Shown one piece after another: positions 40,460 through 49,082 of a DNA stretch of 64,000 bases (the stretch's first letter is position 1; the number at the start of each line of letters is the position of its first letter). The translations under genes were made by a program, and so were the position numbers. The stretch is from contig CAKOHZ010000001.1 of the NCBI GenBank assembly GCA_934086315.1, positions 682,001-746,000 on the forward strand. Direction: 5' to 3'. The stretch comes from an uncultured Bacilli bacterium (lineage in GTDB: Bacteria; Bacillota_I; Bacilli_A; RF39; UBA660). The notes beneath the pieces are model-generated. The model was not told the origin of the DNA and ran no database searches. It saw only the letters and a list, made by a program, of their open reading frames with translations.

Positions 40460-41248
40460 ATGAATAATTTAGCAGTATGTATAAGTAACGATAACTTATG
40501 TTCTCCTTATGAAACTATTGATGCTGTAGTTAAAGCTGGATTTAAAAATGTATTTATCCAATGGTATGACCAAGACTTCGAAGTTTCACAAGAAGATCAA
40601 CTTAAATATACAAGAGAAAAGAATCTAAATATAATATTTGCTCATCTAGGATACAAAAATTTAAATAATATCTGGCTTGATAATGAAATAGGCGAAGAAC
40701 TAGTAAAAAAATATTTAAGAAATTTAGATGAATGTAAAAAGAACAATATTGATGTGGTCGTAATGCATGCATGTATTGGTTGGGACGCGGTTGAACCAAA
40801 TGAAATAGGTCTTGAAAGATTTAGAAGAGTGTGTGATTATGCGAAAAAACTAGGTATTAAAGTCGCATTTGAGAACACAAAGATGAAAGGTTACTTAGAA
40901 TTTTTACTTAAGAATATTAAAAATGATAACGTAGGTATATGTTTTGATTCAGGACATTACCACTGTCACTTCAAAGATGATTTTGATTTTAGCATATTTA
41001 AAGATAAAATATTCTGTCTTCACTTACATGATAACTTCGGAGAAATTGATGATCACGTAATACCATATGATGGAACACTAGATTATGATAAAGTTATTAA
41101 TGATTTAAAAGAAGCAAACTATAAAGGATATACAACTCTAGAAGTATGTTATAGAAAATTCTACAAAGAAAAAATTGATATAAATGAATTTTATAATAAA
41201 ACATATAAAATAGGAGAAAAATTAGATAAATTACTAAAGGAGGAATAA
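40460..41248 (+). CDS. Sugar phosphate isomerase/epimerase (xylose isomerase-like TIM barrel)
   Basis: 262 residues. AP-endonuclease-2 TIM-barrel fold with metal-site segments VVMHACIGWD, VAFENTKM, GICFDSGHYHCHF, FCLHLHDNFGEIDDHVIPYDGTLDYDKV and TTLEVCYR. The substrate cannot be assigned. A GGTAGGG lies before the ATG. It precedes gpmA by 2 bases, so the two are an operon. Confidence 0.85.
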   Translation: MNNLAVCISNDNLCSPYETIDAVVKAGFKNVFIQWYDQDFEVSQEDQLKYTREKNLNIIFAHLGYKNLNNIWLDNEIGEELVKKYLRNLDECKKNNIDVVVMHACIGWDAVEPNEIGLERFRRVCDYAKKLGIKVAFENTKMKGYLEFLLKNIKNDNVGICFDSGHYHCHFKDDFDFSIFKDKIFCLHLHDNFGEIDDHVIPYDGTLDYDKVINDLKEANYKGYTTLEVCYRKFYKEKIDINEFYNKTYKIGEKLDKLLKEE

Positions 41249-41250
41249 AA

Positions 41251-41934
41251 ATGAAATTAGTATTATTAAGGCATGGAGAAAGCGTATGGAATAAGGAAAA
41301 TAGATTTACTGGATGGACAGATGTAGACTTATCAGAAAATGGAGTGAAAGAAGCAGAAAATGCGGGAAAACTTTTAAAAGAAAAAGGTTATACTTTCGAT
41401 ATTGCTTTTACTTCAGTATTAAAAAGAGCTAATAGAACACTAGAAATAGTATTAAAAGAAATGAATCTTGATATACCAGTAAACTATAGTTATAGATTAA
41501 ATGAAAGACACTATGGGGCTTTACAAGGATTAAATAAAGATGAAATGAAAAAGAAATTTGGAGAAGAACAAGTTCATATATGGAGACGTAGTTATGATGT
41601 AAGACCACCTGAACTTACTAAAGATGATGAAAGGTACCCAGGAAACGATCCAAAATACAAAGATTTAACTCCTGAAGAATTACCACTTACAGAATGTTTA
41701 AAAGACACTCTAGAAAGAGTACTTCCATATTACAATAATGAAATTAAGAAACATCTAGAAAATAAAGAAAATGTTTTAGTTGTAGCTCATGGTAACAGTC
41801 TTAGAAGTATAATTAAATATTTAGAAAACATAAGTGATGCAGATATTATGAGTGTAGAAATACCTACAGGAGTACCTTACGTTTACGAGCTAGATGGCAA
41901 TTTAAATATAAAAGAAAAATATTTCTTAAAATAA
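41251..41934 (+). CDS. gpmA: 2,3-bisphosphoglycerate-dependent phosphoglycerate mutase
   Basis: 227-residue glycolytic enzyme. LLRHGESVWNKENRFTGWTDVDLSENG contains the phosphorylated histidine; RLNERHYGALQGLNK and VVAHGNSLRSIIKYLE complete the active site. GGAGG precedes the ATG. Close to full family length. Confidence 0.95.
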   Translation: MKLVLLRHGESVWNKENRFTGWTDVDLSENGVKEAENAGKLLKEKGYTFDIAFTSVLKRANRTLEIVLKEMNLDIPVNYSYRLNERHYGALQGLNKDEMKKKFGEEQVHIWRRSYDVRPPELTKDDERYPGNDPKYKDLTPEELPLTECLKDTLERVLPYYNNEIKKHLENKENVLVVAHGNSLRSIIKYLENISDADIMSVEIPTGVPYVYELDGNLNIKEKYFLK

Positions 41935-41983
41935 ATAGACAACTGCATGTTTATAACTTATAATAAACCACTAAGGAGGGTTT

Positions 41984-42754
41984 ATGAAGTATATAAACAA
42001 AACAAACACAAAGAAATATGTTATTTATGGAGTTATAGCATTATTCTTAGTTGTAACTATATTATGTAGTTTTCAAACTATTAAGTCAGGCGAAGTAGGT
42101 CTAAAAGTAAGATTTGGTAAAATAGTAAATACTCAATTAAATGAGGGGTTTAATCTCAAAATACCATATATAGAGCAAATAGTTAAAGTAAATATCAAAG
42201 TTCAAAAGATAGAATTAGATACAGAAAGTTCTAGTAAGGACTTACAAACTATAGAAACAACTTTAGCAGTAAACTATAGAATCAATAGTGACAAAGCAAC
42301 ACATCTATATAGAACAGTAGGTAATAACTATGAAAGTACTATTTTAGAACCGGCTATTAAAGAAAGTATTAAAGCAACAATTGCTAAATATACAGCAGCA
42401 GAAGTAATCACAGAAAGAGCAAACGTATCTAAAAATTGTATGCAAGACTTACAATCTAAAGTAGACAAATATGGTATCACAATTGATAATTTTAATATTA
42501 CTAATTTAAGTTTTAGCGAAGAGTACAGCAAAGCAATCGAAGATAAACAAGTTGCTGAGCAAAAATTAGAAAAAGCTAAACTAGATGCTGAAAGTAAAAT
42601 AGTTGAAGCAGAAGCGACTAAGAAAGCAAATGATTTATTAAAACAAAGCTTAACAGACAACTTAATTGCTAAAGAGTTTATTAATAAATGGGATGGTAAA
42701 CTTCCATCTACATACGCAGGAAAAGATATATTAAGTATATTCAATTTAAAGTAA
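41984..42754 (+). CDS. SPFH/prohibitin-family membrane protein
   Basis: 256 residues with one N-terminal membrane helix (about 12-30), an SPFH domain (SGEVGLKVRFGKIVNTQLNEGFNLKIPYIEQIVKVNIKVQK) and a C-terminal alanine/glutamate-rich coiled coil (EDKQVAEQKLEKAKLDAESKIVEAEATKKAN). Scaffold proteins of this family organise membrane regions and proteases. AAGGAGGG precedes the ATG. Confidence 0.9.
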   Translation: MKYINKTNTKKYVIYGVIALFLVVTILCSFQTIKSGEVGLKVRFGKIVNTQLNEGFNLKIPYIEQIVKVNIKVQKIELDTESSSKDLQTIETTLAVNYRINSDKATHLYRTVGNNYESTILEPAIKESIKATIAKYTAAEVITERANVSKNCMQDLQSKVDKYGITIDNFNITNLSFSEEYSKAIEDKQVAEQKLEKAKLDAESKIVEAEATKKANDLLKQSLTDNLIAKEFINKWDGKLPSTYAGKDILSIFNLK

Positions 42755-42778
42755 GCAACATTTTGTTGCTTTTTTCTT
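42752..42778 (+). terminator. Terminator after the prohibitin-like gene
   Basis: AGCAACA / TGTTGCT stem with TTT loop and T run. Confidence 0.8.
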
Positions 42779-42793
42779 TTCTACGCCGCATAA

Positions 42794-42851
42794 AATGGGC
42801 AAATTTGATTAATAATTTTAAAAGTGCTATAATAGATAGCACTTGCCCATT
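42794..42851 (+). promoter_or_regulatory. Promoter enclosed by two nested inverted repeats
   Basis: TTGATT at 42805-42810, 17-base spacer, TATAAT at 42828-42833. AAGTGCTA (42822-42829) and TAGCACTT (42837-42844) flank the -10/+1 region, and AATGGGCAA (42794-42802) and TTGCCCATT (42843-42851) enclose the whole promoter. Likely operator sites for an unknown regulator. Confidence 0.6.
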
Positions 42852-42871
42852 AAGGAGTGAATATATAATAT

Positions 42872-43438
42872 ATGATATATAAATTATTATTAGCACTTAC
42901 TTTATTTGGAAGTGTATTTAGTAATAATACTAAAGAAACTACTGAAATAAATCATAACTACTTAGATAAACAAATAGAGTTAAGTGTTAAGCATTTCCAA
43001 AGTGAACATGAAGACTATAAGAAAGAGAATTATTTTAATGGAGAAAAGATAGATGTCATAGCAAGTAAAATAGATAGATATCTAAATTCTACATTAAAAG
43101 GAAAAGGTAAATTTATTACTGAATATTCTATTTCTGTTGGAATGGACCCTTATTTAGCAGCAGGAGTAATGTTACAAGAAACTGGTTGCTATTGGAATTG
43201 CAGCTATTTAACTAGAGTGTGTAATAACGTAGGTGGTAACAAAGGGAAACCGGGATGTAATGGTGGAAGCTATAGAAAGTTTGATACTATTGAAAAAGGA
43301 ATTAAATTCGCAATCAATAAATTAAATTCTTACTACCAAAAAGGATTAACAACTACATACCAAATTGGACCTAAATATGCAAGTGATCCAAAATGGCCTG
43401 AAAGAGTTAATAATTACATAAACAAGTTAAAAAAATAA
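42872..43438 (+). CDS. Secreted lysozyme-like / glucosaminidase-fold protein
   Basis: 188 residues with an N-terminal signal-like segment (1-17) and a lysozyme-like domain: YSISVGMDPYLAAGVMLQETGCYWNCSYLTRVCNNVGGNKG, with the catalytic-type glutamate in LQETG, then YRKFDTIEKGIKFAINKLNSYY. It probably cuts peptidoglycan glycan strands outside the cell. Cysteines in pairs suggest disulfides. AAGGAG is 14 bases from the ATG, an unusually long spacing. Confidence 0.78.
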   Translation: MIYKLLLALTLFGSVFSNNTKETTEINHNYLDKQIELSVKHFQSEHEDYKKENYFNGEKIDVIASKIDRYLNSTLKGKGKFITEYSISVGMDPYLAAGVMLQETGCYWNCSYLTRVCNNVGGNKGKPGCNGGSYRKFDTIEKGIKFAINKLNSYYQKGLTTTYQIGPKYASDPKWPERVNNYINKLKK

Positions 43439-43463
43439 ATTATTTTAAAAAAAGGGGGAAAAT

Positions 43464-44102
43464 ATGGATAGAAATATATACTTACATGCAATACATTCAG
43501 CATCTGATGACTGCTATCATCCAGAAGAAACAAATTTAAGACTTCTTCAAATTCTAAAAAGAAGAGCTCTTTTATCTACTAAATTGCAAAAAAGAAGATC
43601 AGCTGGTGGATTTAATGGTCATGATTATGTTTCATTGTGTGATTATACCAAAAGAAATAATTATAAAAGCTTCATGGGAAAGTACAATGCATATCACACT
43701 TACGTAAGATATTCGCTATCCCTAGCATTTCCCAAAAATAAAATAGAAGTAATAGAACCAAAAGTATTAAGTGGAATATACATTAGAGATCCAAGGGGAT
43801 ATTATGAAATGGAAAAATTAGGCAAGTCAAAGAATGAAAGATGCACAGATATGCCAGACGAAGTTCAAGTAAAAGATAAAGTATCACTAGATAATTTATG
43901 TGCAACTACATTTCCATTACATTTATTAAGAGATTTTAGTGATTGTTCTTTAGATGAACAGGCATCAATAATAATGTTTGAAATAGAAGAAATAGATAGA
44001 TTACTAAATAAATTTGGATATGATGTACCAATGTATGATATAGATACTTTTGAAGAATTAACAAGCGCAAGTCAAGTAAAAATGTTAATTAGAAATAAAT
44101 AA
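43464..44102 (+). CDS. Hypothetical protein, possibly ADP-ribosyltransferase-like
   Basis: 212 residues, soluble, not firmly recognised. The order of segments YLHAIHSAS, LLQILKRRALLSTKLQKRRSAGGFNGHDYVSLCDY and PDEVQVKDKVSLDNLCATTFPL resembles ART-fold proteins, where an N-terminal histidine, an aromatic S-L-C strand and a late glutamate form the active site. This is weak pattern evidence. GGGGG precedes the ATG. Follows the lysozyme-like gene by 25 bases and ends at its own terminator. Confidence 0.5.
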   Translation: MDRNIYLHAIHSASDDCYHPEETNLRLLQILKRRALLSTKLQKRRSAGGFNGHDYVSLCDYTKRNNYKSFMGKYNAYHTYVRYSLSLAFPKNKIEVIEPKVLSGIYIRDPRGYYEMEKLGKSKNERCTDMPDEVQVKDKVSLDNLCATTFPLHLLRDFSDCSLDEQASIIMFEIEEIDRLLNKFGYDVPMYDIDTFEELTSASQVKMLIRNK

Positions 44103-44127
44103 GCAAGCTAGTCTTGCTTATTTATTT
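44098..44127 (+). terminator. Terminator before the aspS leader
   Basis: AATAAGCAAG-CTAGT-CTTGCTTATT hairpin. Confidence 0.85.
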
Positions 44128-44152
44128 ATTAAAATTAAATCCATAAAAAATA

Positions 44153-44181
44153 TTGACAAAAATAGACGAATAAACTATAAT
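44153..44181 (+). promoter_or_regulatory. Sigma-A promoter of the aspS T-box transcript
   Basis: TTGACA at 44153-44158, 17-base spacer, TATAAT at 44176-44181. Confidence 0.85.
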
Positions 44182-44189
44182 CTACTCAT

Positions 44190-44410
44190 AAGCGATGAAG
44201 GAAAGTAGTAATTATTTATTTCCCTTAATAGAGAGTTAGTGGCTGGTGGAAACTAATAATAGATAAATAATGAAGAAAAAAACGTGACAATTTTCTGGAG
44301 CGAACAAGCATGTCAGCTATAAAGACTAAAAGATAGAATTCATAAGAATCTATGAAGTAAGATGGTACAGCGTACAAAAACGCTCTTACGGATAGATTCT
44401 TTTTTTATTA
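44190..44410 (+). promoter_or_regulatory. T-box leader, aspartate-type, upstream of aspS-lysS
   Basis: Typical stem I start AGCGATGAAGGAAAGTAGTA, apical AGAGTTAGTGGCTGGTGGAAACTAAT, and a specifier-zone GAC at 44286-44288 for Asp. The T-box AAGATGGTACAGCG (about 44361-44374) competes with a long terminator stem pairing GAATCTAT and ATAGATTC outside, and GTAAGA..AGCGT with ACGCTCTTAC inside, followed by seven T. Uncharged tRNA-Asp should allow read-through. Confidence 0.88.
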
Positions 44411-44426
44411 GAAGGAGTTGAGTTTT

Positions 44427-46166
44427 ATGGAAAACAGATACAGAAATGTATATTGTGGAGAAGTAACAAAAGAATATGAAGGAAAAGAAGTAAGACTAGC
44501 AGGATGGATTGAAACAGTTCGTAATCTAGGTGGCTTAGTATTTATTGCATTAAGAGATGAAACTGGTATCGTACAGTTAATTTCAAATAATGTAGAATAT
44601 GCTAAACTAAATCGTGAATCTACTGCTACTGTAACTGGAGTAGTCAAGCCTAGAACACCAGATATGGTAAATAAAAACATGAAAACAGGTGAAATAGAAG
44701 TAGAAATTAAGACTATAGATATTCTAGGAGATGTATATAGAACACTTCCATTCGAAGTTAAAAATAGTAAATCTTCAAGCGAAGAAACAAGACTTAAATA
44801 TCGTTATCTAGATTTAAGAAATAAAAGCGTTCATGATGGTATTAGATTCAGAACAGAAGTAATTGATTTCATTAGATACACTATGAAAGATATGAAATTT
44901 ACAGAAATTCAAACACCAATCTTAACAGCATCTAGCCCAGAAGGAGCAAGAGACTTTATAGTGCCAAGTAGAAAATTCAAAGGTAAATTCTATGCTCTTC
45001 CTCAAGCACCACAAATATTCAAACAATTATTAATGTGCAGTGGATTTGATAGATATTTTCAAATTGCACCATGCTTTAGAGATGAAGATCCAAGAAGTGA
45101 TAGACTTTATGGAGAATTCTATCAATTAGACTTTGAAATGTCATTCGCAACACAAGAAGATGTATTCGAAGTTGGTCAAAGAGTATTCCATGATGTATTT
45201 GAAAAGTTTGGCAATAAAGAAGTATCAAGTGTACCATTTAGAAGAATACCATTTAAAGAAGCAATGGAAAAATATGGTAGTGATAAACCAGATTTAAGAA
45301 TACCATTCGCTATTGAAAATATTACAAGTATTCTTAGTAAGTCTGAAAGCGTAGTATTCAAGGATAAAGAAGTAAAAGCATGTGTACTACCTAGTAGTGA
45401 TAAATCCAATTCTTGGTATAAAAAACTAGAAGAAGAATATAAGTCACTTGGTATGTCATCTTTAGGTTTCATAAAACTTGATAATAATGAAATATCTGGT
45501 TCAATGGCTAAACTATTTAGTGATGAAGAAAAAGAAGAACTAAAGAAAACATTAAAACTTGAAAATGGTAACGTAGTAGTTATATCTTGTGGAACTAAAG
45601 GTGAAAAATTCGATAAGCTTTGTGGTTCATTAAGATTAAAATTAGGAAATGAATTAAACTTAGTAGATAAAAGTAAATATGAATTTTGTATTATCGTAGA
45701 CTTCCCATTCTATGAGTGGAACGAAGAAGATAATAAATGGGATTTCACACATAATCCATTTAGTATGCCAAATGGTGGAATGGATGCATTATTAAATATG
45801 AATCCTGGAGATATAGTTGCTTGTCAATATGACTTCGTATGTAATGGTCTTGAAATGGCAAGTGGAGGAGAGAGAAATTATAGTCCAACTATTCTTAAAA
45901 AAGCATTTGAAATTGCTGGATACGATGAAAGCGTAGTGGAAAGCAAATTCCCATCATTATATCAAGCATTCCAATTTGGAGCACCTCCTCACGCTGGTAT
46001 GGCTCCCGGACTTGATAGAATACTTATGTTATTAAAAGATGAAGAAAATATTCGTGAAATGGTAGCATTCCCAATGGCTGCTAATGGAGCAGACGCATTA
46101 ATGGGTTGCCCAAATGAAGTTTTTGAAAAACAATTAAGAGAAACACATATAAAAGTAAGAGATTAA
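44427..46166 (+). CDS. aspS: Aspartyl-tRNA synthetase
   Basis: 579-residue bacterial-type AspRS. OB-fold anticodon domain (LAGWIETVRNLGGLVFIALRDETGIVQ), class II motif 2 (FRDEDPRSDRLYGEFYQLDFEMSF), the bacterial GAD insertion (about 280-420) and motif 3 (APPHAGMAPGLDRILMLL). ATG 44427 follows GAAGGAG. Asn-tRNA discrimination cannot be decided here. Confidence 0.96.
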   Translation: MENRYRNVYCGEVTKEYEGKEVRLAGWIETVRNLGGLVFIALRDETGIVQLISNNVEYAKLNRESTATVTGVVKPRTPDMVNKNMKTGEIEVEIKTIDILGDVYRTLPFEVKNSKSSSEETRLKYRYLDLRNKSVHDGIRFRTEVIDFIRYTMKDMKFTEIQTPILTASSPEGARDFIVPSRKFKGKFYALPQAPQIFKQLLMCSGFDRYFQIAPCFRDEDPRSDRLYGEFYQLDFEMSFATQEDVFEVGQRVFHDVFEKFGNKEVSSVPFRRIPFKEAMEKYGSDKPDLRIPFAIENITSILSKSESVVFKDKEVKACVLPSSDKSNSWYKKLEEEYKSLGMSSLGFIKLDNNEISGSMAKLFSDEEKEELKKTLKLENGNVVVISCGTKGEKFDKLCGSLRLKLGNELNLVDKSKYEFCIIVDFPFYEWNEEDNKWDFTHNPFSMPNGGMDALLNMNPGDIVACQYDFVCNGLEMASGGERNYSPTILKKAFEIAGYDESVVESKFPSLYQAFQFGAPPHAGMAPGLDRILMLLKDEENIREMVAFPMAANGADALMGCPNEVFEKQLRETHIKVRD

Positions 46167-46185
46167 TAAAAAAGGAGATGAAAAT

Positions 46186-47673
46186 ATGGAAAGACAATTT
46201 ACAGAACAAGAACTAATTAGACGTGAAAAAGCTGAAAAATTACGTGAAGCAGGTCTAGATCCATTTGGAAGTAGATTTGATAGAGATAGTTTTGCAGCTG
46301 ATTTAAAAGAAAAATATGCTACAGTTAGTCATGAAGAATTCGAAAATATGGAAGACACTGCAACAGTAGCTGGAAGAATAATGTTTATACGTAAAATGGG
46401 TAAAGCATCATTCTTTAGTATTAAAGATAAAACAGGTCCTATCCAAATATATATTTCAATCAATGATATAGGTGAAGAATCATATACATTATTTAAGAGT
46501 GCTGACATCGGAGATATCGTAGGAGTATATGGTAAAGTAATGAAAACAAAGACAGGAGAACTTACTATTAAGTGTTTAAAGTATACTCCACTTGTTAAAG
46601 CATTAAAACCACTTCCTGAAAAGTTCCATGGACTTACTGATATAGAAGAAAGATACAGAAGACGTTATGTAGATTTGATTATGAATGATGAATCTAAAAG
46701 AGTCGCATTCACAAGACCAAGAATAATTAGATGTATTCAAAACTTTATGGATAATCGTGGATTTACAGAAGTAGAGACTCCAATTCTAAATACATTATTA
46801 ACTGGAGCAAGTGCAAGACCATTCATAACACATCACAATACACAAGATATGGATATGTACCTTCGTATAGCTTTAGAACTTCCTCTTAAAAGATTATTAG
46901 TAGGTGGAATGGAAGCTGTTTATGAAATAGGAAGAACATTTAGAAATGAAGGAATGGATCCTATGCATAATCCAGAATTTACTCTAATGGAAGCATACCT
47001 AGCATATTCAAATTTAGAAGGTATGATGGAAATGACAGAAAGTATGTTTAAAACGATAGCTAAAGATATATTTGGTAAATATACATTCAACTGGAATGGA
47101 AAAGAAATTAATCTAGATGGTGAATGGAAAAGAGTAAGTATGGTTGATGCTATAAAAGAAAAAACTGGAATAGACTTTAAAAAAGAAATGACAGTAGAAG
47201 AAGCTTTAGAATTATGTAAAGAACATGATATAGAAGTAGAAGAACATCAACATAATGTAGGTCATATCATTAATCTATTCTTCGAAAAATATGTAGAAGA
47301 AACATTAATTCAACCAACATTCTTATATGGTCATCCAGTAGAAATTAGTCCACTTACAAAGAGAAATCCAGAAGACCCAAGATTCGTTGATAGATTTGAA
47401 CTATTCATTGGTGGAAAAGAATTTGCAAATGCATATACTGAACTTAATGACCCAATTGATCAATTAGATAGATTTGAAAGTCAATTAAAAGAAAGAGAAC
47501 TTGGAAATGATGAAGCTAATGATATAGATATGGACTTCGTTGAAGCTCTTGAATATGGTATGCCTCCAGCTGGTGGTATAGGATATGGAATTGATAGACT
47601 TGTAATGTTCTTTACTGAATCAGCAAGTATTAGAGACGTTATTTTATTCCCAACAATGAAAGAGAGAAAATAA
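46186..47673 (+). CDS. lysS: Lysyl-tRNA synthetase, class II
   Basis: 495 residues. N-terminal OB fold (TVAGRIMFIRKMGKASFFSIKDKTGPIQIY), motif 1 FMDNRGFTEVETPILN, motif 2 FRNEGMDPMHNPEFTLMEAYLAY and motif 3 PPAGGIGYGIDRLVMFFT. AAAGGAGATG precedes the ATG, 19 bases after aspS, so the Asp T-box probably controls it too. Confidence 0.96.
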   Translation: MERQFTEQELIRREKAEKLREAGLDPFGSRFDRDSFAADLKEKYATVSHEEFENMEDTATVAGRIMFIRKMGKASFFSIKDKTGPIQIYISINDIGEESYTLFKSADIGDIVGVYGKVMKTKTGELTIKCLKYTPLVKALKPLPEKFHGLTDIEERYRRRYVDLIMNDESKRVAFTRPRIIRCIQNFMDNRGFTEVETPILNTLLTGASARPFITHHNTQDMDMYLRIALELPLKRLLVGGMEAVYEIGRTFRNEGMDPMHNPEFTLMEAYLAYSNLEGMMEMTESMFKTIAKDIFGKYTFNWNGKEINLDGEWKRVSMVDAIKEKTGIDFKKEMTVEEALELCKEHDIEVEEHQHNVGHIINLFFEKYVEETLIQPTFLYGHPVEISPLTKRNPEDPRFVDRFELFIGGKEFANAYTELNDPIDQLDRFESQLKERELGNDEANDIDMDFVEALEYGMPPAGGIGYGIDRLVMFFTESASIRDVILFPTMKERK

Positions 47674-48275
47674 TGGCTAAAGTTGAAAAAAATAAAAAGA
47701 TTGATAATGTTGTTGTTGAGAATGTAACAATTAAAAATATTAATATAGAGAAACCTAAAAATAGTGAAGGAAACTATATTTCAGGTATTATTGGAGCAAT
47801 ACTTGGTGGATTAGTAGCAAGTATACCTTGGATAATAATGTATGTATACCTAGAAATGATGTGGTCATTTATGGCTTTAATAATTGGTTATGGTGCATTT
47901 TTAGGATATAAAATGTTCAAAGGTAAAATGGATATTAAAGTGCCATACATAATTGGAATTATTTCTATATTAGTAATAATATTTACAACATTATATGTAA
48001 TACCTTGTTTACTAATTATAAAAGAAGGCATTACACCTTCTTCAGAAGTATTATCATTCTTATATAGTGATACTGAGTTTAAAAGTGCTATAATACAAGA
48101 TTTAATATTTGCATTACTATTTACAGTTTTAGGAGTAAGTGGAATATTTAAAACACTAAAAACTCAAGCACTAAATGGAGAAGAACTAACTCTTAAAAAG
48201 AAAAAAGAAGAGCCAAAGCAACAAGAGGAATCAAAAGAAGAAAAAACTAAAGAATCAAAAGTAAGTGAAAAATAG
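47673..48275 (+). CDS. Membrane protein of unknown function
   Basis: 200 residues: a basic, asparagine-rich cytoplasmic start, about four membrane helices (residues 35-60, 64-84, 92-115, 143-164) and a long lysine/glutamate-rich C-terminal tail (KKKKEEPKQQEESKEEKTKESK). No family recognised. Its ATG overlaps the lysS stop by one base (TAATG), so it belongs to the aspS-lysS transcript. Confidence 0.7.
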   Translation: MAKVEKNKKIDNVVVENVTIKNINIEKPKNSEGNYISGIIGAILGGLVASIPWIIMYVYLEMMWSFMALIIGYGAFLGYKMFKGKMDIKVPYIIGIISILVIIFTTLYVIPCLLIIKEGITPSSEVLSFLYSDTEFKSAIIQDLIFALLFTVLGVSGIFKTLKTQALNGEELTLKKKKEEPKQQEESKEEKTKESKVSEK

Positions 48276-48330
48276 TTGAAAATTAATTAAAAAGTATTAT
48301 AATCATATGTAGTAAAAAAGAAGGGGACTT

Positions 48331-49011
48331 ATGAAAAAAATTATAATGCTTTTTATTTTATTAATCTTTACAGTATTTCTAGTGTTATTTAGTAAAACAT
48401 ACTTAAGAAAAAATGGTTTATTAAGGTTTCATGATTGGAATAACGTAGATAATCTTATGATAGTGGCACACCCAGATGATGAAACTTTATGGGGAAGCGA
48501 AGAATTAATAAATAATAGATACCTAGTAGTATGTATTACTTGTGGTACTAATAAAAAACGTGAGAAAGAAATTGAACAAGCACTTAAAATATCAAAAGAT
48601 AGACTGATAGTTTTAGGCAAACCAGACAAAGTAAAAGGTAAAAGAAGTGACTGGAAACACTATAAAAAACAAATAGAACTAGAATTAAACTACGTAATGA
48701 AAAAGAAAAACTGGAACAACATCGTAACACATAATCCAGAAGGCGAATATGGACACATTCATCATAAAATGACAAATAAATTAGTTACAAAAGTTTATAA
48801 CAAAAATCATAATGGGAATCTAAAATACTTTGGAAAATACTATTCAAAGAAAAGAATAGATCAAAATAAAGGTGCAAGAGAAATACCAGAAGATATATAT
48901 GATACAAAAATGGAAATGATCGATGTTTATAAAAGTCAATCATTCATAAAAAATATGTTTAATCAAATGTATAAATATGAAAACTTAGTAAATGCTGAAG
49001 ACTGGAAATAA
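48331..49011 (+). CDS. Membrane-anchored PIG-L/LmbE-family deacetylase
   Basis: 226 residues: one N-terminal membrane helix (about 3-21) and a LmbE-fold zinc deacetylase domain. The metal site is VAHPDDETLWG; HNPEGEYGHIHHK provides further histidines. Members remove N-acetyl groups from GlcNAc-containing compounds; the acceptor here is unknown. AAGGGG precedes the ATG. Confidence 0.88.
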   Translation: MKKIIMLFILLIFTVFLVLFSKTYLRKNGLLRFHDWNNVDNLMIVAHPDDETLWGSEELINNRYLVVCITCGTNKKREKEIEQALKISKDRLIVLGKPDKVKGKRSDWKHYKKQIELELNYVMKKKNWNNIVTHNPEGEYGHIHHKMTNKLVTKVYNKNHNGNLKYFGKYYSKKRIDQNKGAREIPEDIYDTKMEMIDVYKSQSFIKNMFNQMYKYENLVNAEDWK

Positions 49012-49036
49012 ATAATAAAAATTATGTCAAACTTTA

Positions 49037-49065
49037 TTGATATAATTTTTTTTGTTTTGTATAAT
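49037..49065 (+). promoter_or_regulatory. Sigma-A promoter of polC
   Basis: TTGATA at 49037-49042, 17-base spacer, TATAAT at 49060-49065. Confidence 0.75.
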
Positions 49066-49082
49066 TGAAGAAGGTGAGGTAA

